A DNA stretch of 64,000 nucleotides. It comes from a virus. Location: IMG/VR virus record IMGVR_UViG_3300047550_003482, positions 1 through 64,000 of that record. One strand, written 5' to 3'. Positions 14,061 to 22,973 of this stretch are shown here, piece after piece. Position numbers and translations under genes: made by a program. The notes under the pieces are model-generated. The model was not told the DNA's origin. It was given only the letters and a program-made list of their open reading frames with translations, and ran no database searches. The number at the start of each line of letters is the position of its first letter. Within the stretch, counting starts at the first letter, position 1.

Positions 14061-15153
14061 ATGCCAATGCGACTCCGTTATTTCCTATAACGAACCATTT
14101 GCTCGCAATATATTGCATTATACAAGCATCACCTACATCAGCAAAAGTAAGCGTACCTGCACCGCCCCAAGCGGCGTTGGTAACTGTGATTACCATGTTA
14201 CCACCACCATCTGCTACCATCATAAATGTTTTGATTTGACCATTAGTGCCTGCTGCTAATGTTGCAGTTTCACCTGTAGCACCAGTTGAGAAATAACTTG
14301 CAGATTTTGCAAGATTGGCAGCAGCGCCGTTAGCTAAATCTTCACTGCTGCTTAAATATAATGATCCTGTTACGTCTACGTTTGCAGGTAGATCAACGGT
14401 GATAGTTCCTGCACCTGTGATAGCACTTCCTGTAACATCTAACGTAGTACTGGTAATGTTAACACTGGTAACAGTACCGCCTGTTAAAAATGTAGAGATG
14501 GTAACGTTGCCATTACTGCCACTTAAGGACACTCCTGAGCCTGCTGTCAGTCTGGTAACACCTGTGTTTGTAATGGTTATTGTTCCATTTGTGGTAATTG
14601 GGCTACCACTTACTTGTATGCCTGTTCCTGGACTTACTGCAACACTTGTTACCGTACCAACAGAACTTGCATTTGCTATTCCTGTGACTCTACCATACGC
14701 ATCAACGGTAACAGTAGGATAGGTGTATGTACCAGCACTTATTCCAGTAGTTGCTAAATCTATTGTAATATTACCTGAACTTACTACTGGTGTGCCGGTA
14801 GTTACTAATCTGGTATTACTTACAGGGGTAACACCTATGCTTGTGACTGTACCTGAGCCACCGCCTCCGCCAGTTGAGCTAATGGTAACATTTCCGTTAG
14901 CTTGGTTTACAGTGATATTAGTACCTGCAATAATATTGGTAACACCACTATTTAAAATATCAACTGTACCTGCAATACTATTACTTGTGACAGTTATTCC
15001 AGTGTTGCCATTGAATGTATTATATGGACTAGCATTAGTGAAAAGTGTGTTGAAATTAGTTTTAGTTTTGTTAAATGCGGTATATAGGGTATCACTACCT
15101 GCTGATTCATTAGGTAGTCCTATATTGATAATTTGTTGTCCAGTGATTGCCAT
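14059..15153 (-). CDS. Tail-fibre/collar-like repeat protein
   Basis: This 364-aa protein has a short globular start (ITGQQIINIGLPNESAGSDT) and then many Gly/Thr/Val repeats of the form G-T-V-T-S-V...G-x-I-T-I-D-L, including YTYPTVTVDAYGRVTGI, which recurs in tail-fibre and collar proteins of T4-like phages. The C-terminus (GQIKTFMMVADGGGNMVITV) resembles a fibre tip. It is a virion structural protein by inference. It lies 2 nt after the iscA-like gene. Confidence 0.75.
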   Translation of the reverse strand: MAITGQQIINIGLPNESAGSDTLYTAFNKTKTNFNTLFTNASPYNTFNGNTGITVTSNSIAGTVDILNSGVTNIIAGTNITVNQANGNVTISSTGGGGGSGTVTSIGVTPVSNTRLVTTGTPVVSSGNITIDLATTGISAGTYTYPTVTVDAYGRVTGIANASSVGTVTSVAVSPGTGIQVSGSPITTNGTITITNTGVTRLTAGSGVSLSGSNGNVTISTFLTGGTVTSVNITSTTLDVTGSAITGAGTITVDLPANVDVTGSLYLSSSEDLANGAAANLAKSASYFSTGATGETATLAAGTNGQIKTFMMVADGGGNMVITVTNAAWGGAGTLTFADVGDACIMQYIASKWFVIGNNGVALA

Positions 15154-15155
15154 AC

Positions 15156-15503
15156 TTAATCCTCTTCGTAATCGTTATAAGTATTTATGCTAAAACTACT
15201 ACCACAACCACAAGTGCTTTCAACGTTCGGGTTTTCAATTGTAAAATTAGAACCCATCAATGTTTCTTTATAATCAATAGCTGATCCTGACAAGTATTGC
15301 ATACTCATTGCATCTACTATGACACTAAATTTATCGACCTTAAATTCAAAGTCATCTTCGTTTTTAGATTCATCCATTGAAAACCCATAACTGAATCCTG
15401 CGCATCCTCCGCCTTGAACAAATACTCTTAAATTGACATTGTTTTCTTCTTCTACAAGAATATCAAAGATTTTCGTTTTTGCTTTTTCTGTAATTGTAAT
15501 CAT
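15156..15503 (-). CDS. IscA/ErpA-type Fe-S carrier
   Basis: This 115-aa HesB-domain protein has the conserved cysteines C34 (GGGCAGF), C98 and C100 (STCGCGSSF) at the usual spacing. A-type carriers receive clusters from IscU and pass them to targets. It overlaps the GH19 gene start-to-stop and precedes the fibre-like gene, so it lies in a late structural unit rather than beside iscU (886-1266). Confidence 0.9.
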   Translation of the reverse strand: MITITEKAKTKIFDILVEEENNVNLRVFVQGGGCAGFSYGFSMDESKNEDDFEFKVDKFSVIVDAMSMQYLSGSAIDYKETLMGSNFTIENPNVESTCGCGSSFSINTYNDYEED

Positions 15504-16762
15504 TTTTTATTGTTTCCTGAACCACGTAAGTAGTCTTGGTAATTTTCGTGACGATCTTCAAGTCCACGTAAACCTGAGTTTATCTTTTTTGTTACCTGTG
15601 TTGTATTTTGAAAATCATCAACATTTGGACGAACACGATTTTTCCAAAACAACAATGCTATTTCTGCTGCTGTATCTGGATGTTGTGCTAGTTCTGGTTT
15701 ATTGACAAGATCAATACCCAATGCTTTACTTGCCTTTGTATAGTTGTATCTACCTGTAATTTGTATATATCCTCTGCCTTTATATCTGGCGCCGTCACCT
15801 ATTTTGGTATTTCCTAATATCTTTGCCTTTTTAGGTGCAAATTTAGGATCATATTTTCTGAAATCTAAACTTCCACCATATTCAACTAAGCTATTCCAAT
15901 CATTTGTTTCATGAGCGCATTGTGCCATGAATTGTGCAAGTTCATCACCTGATAAGCCTGCTTTTACTGCATGATTATATAGAATTTTTTCTAGGGGTTT
16001 CTGTGTAATGGGTTTAATTGTTTTTTGTTGTGCTTGTGCTGTAGGTTGTGGTTGTTGAGTTGTTTGAGGTGGTTGTTTGACATAGTTATAACCACCTAAA
16101 GCCATAGCACCAGCTGCTCCTGCCGCTGCTAATTTTTCTTTCCAACCTTCTTCTAAACCTCCACCGTCTCCTCCCTCACCGGAATCAACTGCTGCAATTG
16201 GATAGAATGCATATCCGCCGTATACTCTTTTAGCTTTTGCTTTTCTACGTTTTTTCTCGGACAATGTATCTTCATTCTTTTTACGACCTTGGCAATGTGC
16301 CCGTTGACTGAATCCTTTTGGGTGAGAACAATCAATACTACGTTTGTATTTTTGACTCCACTTTTCGTTTAAATCACTTTCTTCATTTACATTAAAAGTA
16401 GGATCAACTTTTTGTCGTTTCATTCCTTTAGGTTGATTTGGATCAATGGGATCAATATCAGTAGTTGTCAATCCTGTTTTTTCTAAATCATTGATATATT
16501 CATGCTCTGTATCTTCGTCGCCGAATGAAAGTATAGTACTAGGTGGACCTTTTCCAAAATCGTGTTTACCTAAACCCTTCATATTACTGATATGTTGTCC
16601 TAATTTATACCAATCATATACATCAGAAACATCTACCCTCACTGTTCCTTTAGGCATAGTTGGTTTAAATTCTGGTCCAGGTGGAGGTCCATTTGGATCA
16701 TAATCTTCGTCTGCTACTTTATGTTTTAAAGTGCTTTCAGAAATAAATTCATTTGCTCTCAT
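15500..16762 (-). CDS. Tagged GH19 endolysin/chitinase-like protein
   Basis: The start is the ATG at 16762 behind GGAAGGA; an ATG 33 nt upstream is ignored because the MRANEF tag begins here. Of 420 aa, residues 1-9 are the tag (MRANEFISE, then S); ~20-130 are unassigned; a Cys/His motif (SIDCSHPKGFSQRAHCQGRK) follows; ~195-215 is a hydrophobic Ala/Gly segment; and ~245-420 is a GH19 lysozyme/chitinase domain with AHETNDW (catalytic Glu) and GRGYIQITGRYNY. It probably cleaves peptidoglycan, perhaps from within the virion during entry. Confidence 0.82.
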   Translation of the reverse strand: MRANEFISESTLKHKVADEDYDPNGPPPGPEFKPTMPKGTVRVDVSDVYDWYKLGQHISNMKGLGKHDFGKGPPSTILSFGDEDTEHEYINDLEKTGLTTTDIDPIDPNQPKGMKRQKVDPTFNVNEESDLNEKWSQKYKRSIDCSHPKGFSQRAHCQGRKKNEDTLSEKKRRKAKAKRVYGGYAFYPIAAVDSGEGGDGGGLEEGWKEKLAAAGAAGAMALGGYNYVKQPPQTTQQPQPTAQAQQKTIKPITQKPLEKILYNHAVKAGLSGDELAQFMAQCAHETNDWNSLVEYGGSLDFRKYDPKFAPKKAKILGNTKIGDGARYKGRGYIQITGRYNYTKASKALGIDLVNKPELAQHPDTAAEIALLFWKNRVRPNVDDFQNTTQVTKKINSGLRGLEDRHENYQDYLRGSGNNKK

Positions 16763-17985
16763 ATTAGTGTTCCTTCCGCCAAACCTTGTTCCCATACTTT
16801 TGCATTTGCGCCTTTGTTTTTATCCCAAAAATGCTTGCCGTCATCTGTCTGATAAGGACTGCGGTTGATAGTATATCCTTTGTTTTTTAGTGTGTCATAT
16901 ACCCATTTAGCAATTCCACGACCTCTATATTCGTCTGTCACAGATATATCCTGGGCTTTTAAGGTGTCACCGATCATATCAAATGTAAATCTTGCTATCC
17001 AATATGTTGAATCTTCACCCATATAAACTTCGACATACAGTTCTCCATTTCCCTTTTTAATGTTCATTATCATTTCGGGCTTGACTTTTTTGGGCTTGAT
17101 AAACTTATCGAGAAAGCCTTCCGTCACACCTTGATTTGGTCTGCTTAATGTATGCTTTTTTGTTTTATGATCGTATGCAGCACCTAACTTCTTATATATT
17201 TCTCTTGCTGCGTTGTTATTGTCTTGATCAGAGATGATATTGTAATGCTTGGACAATCCTTTTAGAAAGTCAGTGTAAATGCCTTTGCCTCTTAACTTTT
17301 TATCGAAAACTTCAGAGTATTGAACTTCAACTGTATCGTTGTAAACATCGGCCCAAACACCTAATACTGTTTTGCCTTTATCGTCCTTTACTCTAATAAA
17401 AGTGTTAACTTCAACTTCAGATTTCCAAGGCACTTTGTCACCGGGTTCAAATGACCATGTGTAGCCAGATGGTGTTTTACCACTGGCAGATTCTGCCAAC
17501 CCTTGTTCATTAGTAAATTTACGATTCACAAGCATAAATGGCGTGAAATCTTTTGTTTTTAAATACCAAAAAAGATATTGAATTCTGTCTTTAAGTGCAG
17601 CATCGGTAATTTCTTTGCTATGCTCTATTAATTTGTAATTGCTATTACGGGTAAATGCAAGTGCTAATTTCTTATAAAGATTGACTCTATTAGGCTCTGA
17701 TTTATTTGCACTAAAAACAATCATTGCTACTTGATTTTTGGTAGCATAACTTTTAATAGCGTCAATCACTGTGGCAAATATACGAAATGAATCATGCCTA
17801 TTAGTTTTTTGATCTACGAATATCCCTGATGAAAACGCCACAGCAAAAACACCAGATTCAATTCGCATAAATTTAATAGAGTAACTATTGCCATCTTTAT
17901 CAATGAATTGAGCACTATCATTATCTAATTCATAATCGTAGGGATTATTTGCCACTTCATTAAGCGTAAATTCATTTGCTCTCAT
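16759..17985 (-). CDS. Tagged protein with C-terminal GNAT domain
   Basis: This 408-aa protein starts with the tag MRANEFTLNE. The first ~130 residues form an alpha/beta domain (GVFAVAFSSG, VAMIVFSANKSEP) shared in outline with other tagged proteins here. A middle part has a RGKGIYTDFLKGL acetyl-CoA-loop-like motif, and the last ~110 residues form a GNAT domain with EYRGRGIAKWVYDTL. Two acetyltransferase-like units in one chain are likely. Its stop overlaps the GH19 start (ATGA). Confidence 0.7.
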   Translation of the reverse strand: MRANEFTLNEVANNPYDYELDNDSAQFIDKDGNSYSIKFMRIESGVFAVAFSSGIFVDQKTNRHDSFRIFATVIDAIKSYATKNQVAMIVFSANKSEPNRVNLYKKLALAFTRNSNYKLIEHSKEITDAALKDRIQYLFWYLKTKDFTPFMLVNRKFTNEQGLAESASGKTPSGYTWSFEPGDKVPWKSEVEVNTFIRVKDDKGKTVLGVWADVYNDTVEVQYSEVFDKKLRGKGIYTDFLKGLSKHYNIISDQDNNNAAREIYKKLGAAYDHKTKKHTLSRPNQGVTEGFLDKFIKPKKVKPEMIMNIKKGNGELYVEVYMGEDSTYWIARFTFDMIGDTLKAQDISVTDEYRGRGIAKWVYDTLKNKGYTINRSPYQTDDGKHFWDKNKGANAKVWEQGLAEGTLI

Positions 17986-17986
17986 T

Positions 17987-18571
17987 TTACCATTCCCTAG
18001 TGTTGATTTTTACTGTGCGTAGAAACTTTAGTTTGTTGGTGTTATACCAAGCAGTAGATTCCACATCCCACAAACTCATCAATACATTATTTTGACGGCT
18101 GGTAAATGAACTTTTCAATCTTGCAGGATAACGTATGGCATCAAAATATAACTTTAGTTCTTTCCAGGGATAATTTCCTAAACGTTCGTATCTACTAGCG
18201 TTACTGTAATTGCGACCAAACAAACTAGCTATTTTTATTGCAGCAGCATCACTACCGATATTCAATATACGTGCACCTGGTTGAACTTCATATAGTTTGC
18301 CTTCTTTCGCTAACCATGATGGCATATTGTAATAACACCATTCTGCCCATGCACTGGTATAACTGTTATCTCCTCTAAATTCAGCAGTACTAGTCCATAA
18401 TTCTGCATTAGGTTTCATATCCTCACTGACTGATATTTTTCTAGGTACATGTAATTGATAACGTAGTGTGCGTGAACTTGCCATTTTGTTGCCGGCAACA
18501 GTGGCTTGATCAATCAGTTGCTGTAATTCAGGACTGATTTCTTCTTCTGTTATGAATTCTGTTGTTCTCAT
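17987..18571 (-). CDS. Tagged protein of unknown function, 194 aa
   Basis: It begins MRTTEFITE followed by E. The body contains AELWTSTAEF, YTSAWAEWCYYNMPSWL and GKLYEVQPGARILNIGSD. The alternation of short strands recalls ADP-ribosyltransferase-like folds, but no R-S-E triad can be assigned, so function is open. It lies between tagged genes with a 1-4 nt spacing. Confidence 0.7.
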   Translation of the reverse strand: MRTTEFITEEEISPELQQLIDQATVAGNKMASSRTLRYQLHVPRKISVSEDMKPNAELWTSTAEFRGDNSYTSAWAEWCYYNMPSWLAKEGKLYEVQPGARILNIGSDAAAIKIASLFGRNYSNASRYERLGNYPWKELKLYFDAIRYPARLKSSFTSRQNNVLMSLWDVESTAWYNTNKLKFLRTVKINTREW

Positions 18572-18575
18572 AATT

Positions 18576-19787
18576 TTACATTACATAAATCTTGCCAACA
18601 GCATTAGATAAAACATCACCGAACAATATAGCTATATCGTTGCCTAATGTATCGGTAATATATTTTGTGTCTGGGGCATTTCTAACTTCTGGTTTTAGTG
18701 TTAAGTATTGACTTGGACGACCAAATACCATTTTGCCATAAGGTATACGATCTGGCAGTGGATTTAGTGTTACTGTTCCAGTCTTTAAATATTGAGCAAA
18801 CATTTCGTACATGAATTCATATGGTCTATTAATTTGTCGTTCTCTACTACTACGTTGAGTACCAATAGCATTGAACAGAGCATTGTATTCTGTACTTAGT
18901 GCCCGCCTAAATGCATCATCTGTGTTGACTCTTCTTGTAGCAGCACCTGCCTGCTTACCATAGTCGTTAACTAGGATTTGGTTTATTTGACTGAAAAAGT
19001 GTCGTTCTACTTCAGTCCAAGCATTCCATGTACGATTCTGTCCTGCACCAGCCTGTATCGCATGTCCAAAACGATGTGCCATAATCCATGGGGTCATCAT
19101 AACTTTACGATCACCCACATTGCTTACATAGATTACAGTGATAGCATCTTCACTACCATTAATGATTTCATCAGCTTGTTCTTTATTGAACATTTGCCTT
19201 ATTCGTTCTGGGCTTACTGGTCCAGTTTCACGATATTTACCTAATCCACTGATATTAGCAAAGAACAATCTAAAGTCATATGGTGTTTGTTCAAAGAACG
19301 TAGTTGCTTTTTGTATATTCTTAGGATGTGGTACAAGTTTTTTATCAACGCCGGTAAATGGACCTGGTTTATTAAAGTCGCCAAATGTTTGATATTTGGC
19401 TAATGCCATTTCATCTATTGGATCTTCTTGTTCCCAAACATTGGCTTCTTCACCTCTGCTTTTATCCCAAAATAGTTTACCACGTGATAGTTGATTGTCA
19501 CTTCTTTTCACAGTGAAACCTAAACTTTTTACGTAGTCATACATTTTAGTAGCAATACCTTGTCTACGATATTCTCTGTCTACTGCTAGATCATCGGCAA
19601 TTAGAGTTTTGCCATCACGGTCAAATACTACATAACCAACCTGTTTACCATCAACTATGGCGCGGATATCAACAGTTTGACCATCAACTTTTACATCTAA
19701 TGATAGTTGATCATCATATTTTACTAATTTGGATTCGATATGGCGGCCTAACACTCCGCCTTCAGTTATTATTTCGGTTATTTTCAT
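18576..19787 (-). CDS. Tagged GNAT plus HRFGH-motif protein
   Basis: This 403-aa protein starts MKITEIITE, then G. Residues ~10-125 form a GNAT domain (VDREYRRQGIATKMYDYV). The second part (~140-403) has WIMAHRFGHAIQAG, which looks like a zinc-protease H-x-x-x-H helix in which the usual catalytic Glu of HExxH is Arg. It may be an inactive or differently acting zincin relative. The stop overlaps the start of the next tagged gene upstream unit (ATGA). Confidence 0.68.
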   Translation of the reverse strand: MKITEIITEGGVLGRHIESKLVKYDDQLSLDVKVDGQTVDIRAIVDGKQVGYVVFDRDGKTLIADDLAVDREYRRQGIATKMYDYVKSLGFTVKRSDNQLSRGKLFWDKSRGEEANVWEQEDPIDEMALAKYQTFGDFNKPGPFTGVDKKLVPHPKNIQKATTFFEQTPYDFRLFFANISGLGKYRETGPVSPERIRQMFNKEQADEIINGSEDAITVIYVSNVGDRKVMMTPWIMAHRFGHAIQAGAGQNRTWNAWTEVERHFFSQINQILVNDYGKQAGAATRRVNTDDAFRRALSTEYNALFNAIGTQRSSRERQINRPYEFMYEMFAQYLKTGTVTLNPLPDRIPYGKMVFGRPSQYLTLKPEVRNAPDTKYITDTLGNDIAILFGDVLSNAVGKIYVM

Positions 19788-20452
19788 TCAGCAATCTCCC
19801 GCGGAGTATGTCCCACGACTTCTGCATTCCAAAAAGCATAAAAATCTATAATTTCTGGATTTGGCTGTATAGTTATGTTTAACCCTCGAGCCAGCAAAAT
19901 TTCATCTTCTCCAGGATGTCTACTAAATTTTTTAAGACTTAATCCTGGTGTGCCCGCTGGTACTTTAAGAACTAATACATTATCCTTACGTACTAGATTT
20001 AGTAGATTTTTATATACTGGTTTATTTAGAAGTGAGTTGAATAAATAACTGTCTGAAATAGCAAATTTCCGAGCAGCATTTTCATTGGTACTAGTGCTTA
20101 TATAAGAAGGAAAATGTACAGTAACCGGCTGATCAAAAGGAACTTTATATTTCAGCCAAATACGTAGTGGGCTTTCCTGTAATCCATGATAAACAGTTAT
20201 GTCTCGTTTTATGTAATGATTATACATAATGTCGTCTAGCATTAATGCTTCATCTCTGTTATATGGGAATTTAGTTAATTCATGTGTACTAAATTTTTTA
20301 TTATGGTATATCTTGTGCAGTAGATTGCTTATATTAGTTGCATCATTAGTATATTTTTCTATAGTGGGTAAATATAGTTCATACCGTGGATCATCCTTAC
20401 CAATATCTAATTTATTCAAATTATGTGGATTGATTACTTCTGTTATTTTCAT
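19784..20452 (-). CDS. Tagged ADP-ribosyltransferase-like protein 1
   Basis: This 222-aa protein opens MKITEVINPH. It has the three blocks of R-S-E ADP-ribosyltransferases such as T4 Alt: TVYHG (residues 87-90), YISTST (118-121) and GEDEILLARG (E182-x-E184). The NAD-contacting Arg of block 1 is His89. T4 Alt is packaged and injected to modify host RNA polymerase; the tag here suggests the same delivery. Paralogous to the next gene, with which it overlaps by 4 nt. Confidence 0.72.
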   Translation of the reverse strand: MKITEVINPHNLNKLDIGKDDPRYELYLPTIEKYTNDATNISNLLHKIYHNKKFSTHELTKFPYNRDEALMLDDIMYNHYIKRDITVYHGLQESPLRIWLKYKVPFDQPVTVHFPSYISTSTNENAARKFAISDSYLFNSLLNKPVYKNLLNLVRKDNVLVLKVPAGTPGLSLKKFSRHPGEDEILLARGLNITIQPNPEIIDFYAFWNAEVVGHTPREIAE

Positions 20453-21078
20453 TCAGTGATCTCCTGCGGAGTATGTCCCACAACTTCTGCACGCCAAAAT
20501 AAAGCGTTATTCAAAGAATCTAGTTTCGGATTTGGATAAATTTTGATATTTAAACCTCTAGCTAGTAAAATTTCATCTTCTTCCGGATAACGACTAATGT
20601 TTTCAATATTTAGACCCGGTGTACCTGCAGGTACTTCAATCACTAGAACATTAAGTTTTCCAACATACTTTTCATGTGCTAGCGTAGAGGAATCTTTTCT
20701 ACTATGTCCTATCGCTATAACATCATGAATAGAAGTACTTATAAATCCTGGAAAATGTACGGTCACTGGTTGATCCATTGAAACATTATATTTTACCCAT
20801 ATACGGGATGGGCTTTCTTTTACTCCATAATAAAGAGTCATATTTTGGTTTAACGAGTGATTAAACATTATATCGTCTAACATTTGAGCATCTTGTTTGG
20901 ATATGTTGTTTAATTTTATACTTGGGTCTCTATATAATTTATGAAGAAGATTAGAAAGATATTTACTTGACCTACTATATTTTCTAATGACATCTGTATA
21001 CAACGGATACCGTGGATCATCCTTTTTAATATTTAACTTATTCAGTTTGTATGCCGCAGTAACTTCTTTTATTAACAT
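20449..21078 (-). CDS. Tagged ADP-ribosyltransferase-like protein 2
   Basis: This 209-aa paralogue of the preceding protein shares KDDPRY, LLHKLYRD, QMLDDIMFNH, RIWVKY, FISTS and EEDEILLARGLNI. The STS and E-x-E blocks are intact, but block 1 reads LYYG, so the Arg is Tyr. The N-terminus MLIKEVTAAY is a weaker version of the tag. A TAAATA motif (21089-21084) lies 5 nt before the ATG and no ribosome-binding site is seen. Confidence 0.7.
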   Translation of the reverse strand: MLIKEVTAAYKLNKLNIKKDDPRYPLYTDVIRKYSRSSKYLSNLLHKLYRDPSIKLNNISKQDAQMLDDIMFNHSLNQNMTLYYGVKESPSRIWVKYNVSMDQPVTVHFPGFISTSIHDVIAIGHSRKDSSTLAHEKYVGKLNVLVIEVPAGTPGLNIENISRYPEEDEILLARGLNIKIYPNPKLDSLNNALFWRAEVVGHTPQEITE

Positions 21079-21082
21079 ATAT

Positions 21083-21559
21083 CTATTTACTGTATTTCTT
21101 CATTAACTCACTACTAGCGGAATCTGCAAGTAATAGTTTCAATCCAGGATGCATTGGGTTAGGCCATTGACCATACTCTACCCAAGCATAACCTTGTGTT
21201 TCCCAATCTAGCACAGGTTTAAATTCAGTTTCAACCAATGCTAGAAAATTGTAATAGATAAATCCACTGGGATGTTTGAATATATACATAGGTAACAACT
21301 TCATTTTACCATTATATCCAGCTTCTTCACGAACCTCACGTTGTGCTGCACTTTCAGGTGATTCACTACCATCTATAGCACCACCCCAGGTTCCCCATGT
21401 ACCGGGTTGTTCAACGTAGGCACTACGATGTGCTATACAGATTCTACCAGTGTCTATTGCTTGGAATAAACAACCTGCACCACGTTTACCCCAAAACCCA
21501 GTTTTCTGTAGTGCTGCACGATGTTCGTCATCGTTTTCGTAAAGTTCTCGTATTTTCAT
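21083..21559 (-). CDS. Tagged NUDIX hydrolase
   Basis: This 158-aa protein starts MKIRELYE, then N. It carries a complete Nudix box from G60 to Y82 (G-x5-E-x7-REVREEAGY). Nudix enzymes hydrolyse nucleoside-diphosphate-linked compounds (NADH, ADP-ribose, Ap4A, capped RNA). Packaging next to ADP-ribosyltransferase-like proteins suggests NAD or ADP-ribose metabolism, as an inference. Confidence 0.85.
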   Translation of the reverse strand: MKIRELYENDDEHRAALQKTGFWGKRGAGCLFQAIDTGRICIAHRSAYVEQPGTWGTWGGAIDGSESPESAAQREVREEAGYNGKMKLLPMYIFKHPSGFIYYNFLALVETEFKPVLDWETQGYAWVEYGQWPNPMHPGLKLLLADSASSELMKKYSK

Positions 21560-22269
21560 CCTATATACCTCGCCATCAATCCAGTCTGTCTCCCGCCGTA
21601 TACAGTGACTGGGCTACGTTTTCCCAATATTTCCAATTGTGCTTTTGTGGGTAATTGGCTAACTGCGAATTCAAAAAAAATTTTATCAGTTGCACTTTCT
21701 CCAAAATATGCTCCACCTTGATCTTCGATAAATTTAATAAATTCAGCGTCGTTATATCTGTTCATCGCTGATTTAGGTTCAGTAGTATAAAAACTGACCC
21801 AACCAGTAACTTCAATATCAGGTTTTCTATTTAAATTAGCCCACATGGCTTGTCCGCCGGGAGTTTGATCACTGCCTGAAAATAGTATGAACTTTTCTGG
21901 ACCTTTTAATAGAAGATCGTATAGTGTGCTAGCAATACCTCTTTCACGAAATTTACTGTCAACTGAAATTACACCTACTTGTAACACCCGTTTATCATAT
22001 ACATTGTCAATAGTATCTAAATATGCATTTAAATATCCAACTATTAACCAAGTGGGTTCAACATTGGGATTTTTCATGTTTGGTGTATTAGCCACAGCAA
22101 TCATAAATTCAATTCTAAATTGCTCTGGAAATATCAAGTAAAAAAGACCTTCTTTGCCAGGTAATGGTTTGAAGTTTGGATTTCTGCTGTGCTTTTTATT
22201 TGCATCTTGTAAGGATTCTATGCCAGAATAGGTATAACTGGCAATTTTATGTATTTCGTTTATTCTCAT
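21556..22269 (-). CDS. Tagged GNAT-like acetyltransferase A
   Basis: This 237-aa protein starts MRINEIHKIA. The GNAT core is VGVISVDSKFRERGIASTLY (acetyl-CoA loop R-x-x-G-I-A). The C-terminal block (DQGGAYFGESATDKIFFEF, LEILGKRSPVTVYGG, ARYIG) is shared with the next two genes. It is one of three tandem paralogues linked by 4-nt overlaps. Confidence 0.72.
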   Translation of the reverse strand: MRINEIHKIASYTYSGIESLQDANKKHSRNPNFKPLPGKEGLFYLIFPEQFRIEFMIAVANTPNMKNPNVEPTWLIVGYLNAYLDTIDNVYDKRVLQVGVISVDSKFRERGIASTLYDLLLKGPEKFILFSGSDQTPGGQAMWANLNRKPDIEVTGWVSFYTTEPKSAMNRYNDAEFIKFIEDQGGAYFGESATDKIFFEFAVSQLPTKAQLEILGKRSPVTVYGGRQTGLMARYIG

Positions 22270-22973
22270 CCTATATACCTCGCCATTAGACCAGTATAAT
22301 CACTGCTCTTAGTACCATACACTTTAATTGGGCTACGTTTACCTCTTATTTCTAATTCTGCTTTAGTGGGCAATTGTTCAACCTCAAATTCAAAGTACAT
22401 TATGTTTCCGTGGTAAGTAGTAGCACTTTCTCCGAAGTATGCTCCGCCTTGTTGTTCAATAAATTTAATAAATTCGTCATTAGTATATACGTTAAGTCTA
22501 ACATCATTGACATAAAATCTAACCCAACCAGTTACCTCTATATCAGGACGTCTATATAGATTACTCCACATGGCACGCCCATTTGGTGTTTGAGTATCAC
22601 CTGCAAATAATATACGTCCGGATTTTAATACTGCATCATATAGCTTACCAGCAATGCCTTGCCCTCGATATTTTTTATCAACTGCAATCGTTCCAACTTC
22701 TTCTACTGGTAGATTGTATATGTTTGTGATTGATTTTGGATACAAATTTAATACACCTACTATTAATAATCCATTAGGTGTTGATCTTATGGCATCTGTA
22801 TTAGGAACAGCAATTAAAATTTTGCCGTGCTCCATATCATTCAAGTAATAAAAATCACTATCCGAGAACTTTTTAAATTCAGTAGAGTTTCGGTACACCC
22901 TTCTGGCACCATCTATTGTATCTACACCACTATAATCTCTTGCCGGTATTTTTTCTATTTCAGTTATTTTCAT
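22266..22973 (-). CDS. Tagged GNAT-like acetyltransferase B
   Basis: This 235-aa protein starts MKITEIEKIP. The core is VGTIAVDKKYRGQGIAGKLY. It is closest to its downstream neighbour (EVTGWVRFY, QQGGAYFGESATTY, LEIRGKRSPIKVYG, GLMARYIG), indicating tandem duplication. Confidence 0.72.
   Translation of the reverse strand: MKITEIEKIPARDYSGVDTIDGARRVYRNSTEFKKFSDSDFYYLNDMEHGKILIAVPNTDAIRSTPNGLLIVGVLNLYPKSITNIYNLPVEEVGTIAVDKKYRGQGIAGKLYDAVLKSGRILFAGDTQTPNGRAMWSNLYRRPDIEVTGWVRFYVNDVRLNVYTNDEFIKFIEQQGGAYFGESATTYHGNIMYFEFEVEQLPTKAELEIRGKRSPIKVYGTKSSDYTGLMARYIG

Noticed and set aside
14315-15193. Plus-strand open frames across the fibre-like gene
   Set aside because: Low-complexity Val/Pro/Thr antisense of a repeat gene, without ribosome-binding sites.
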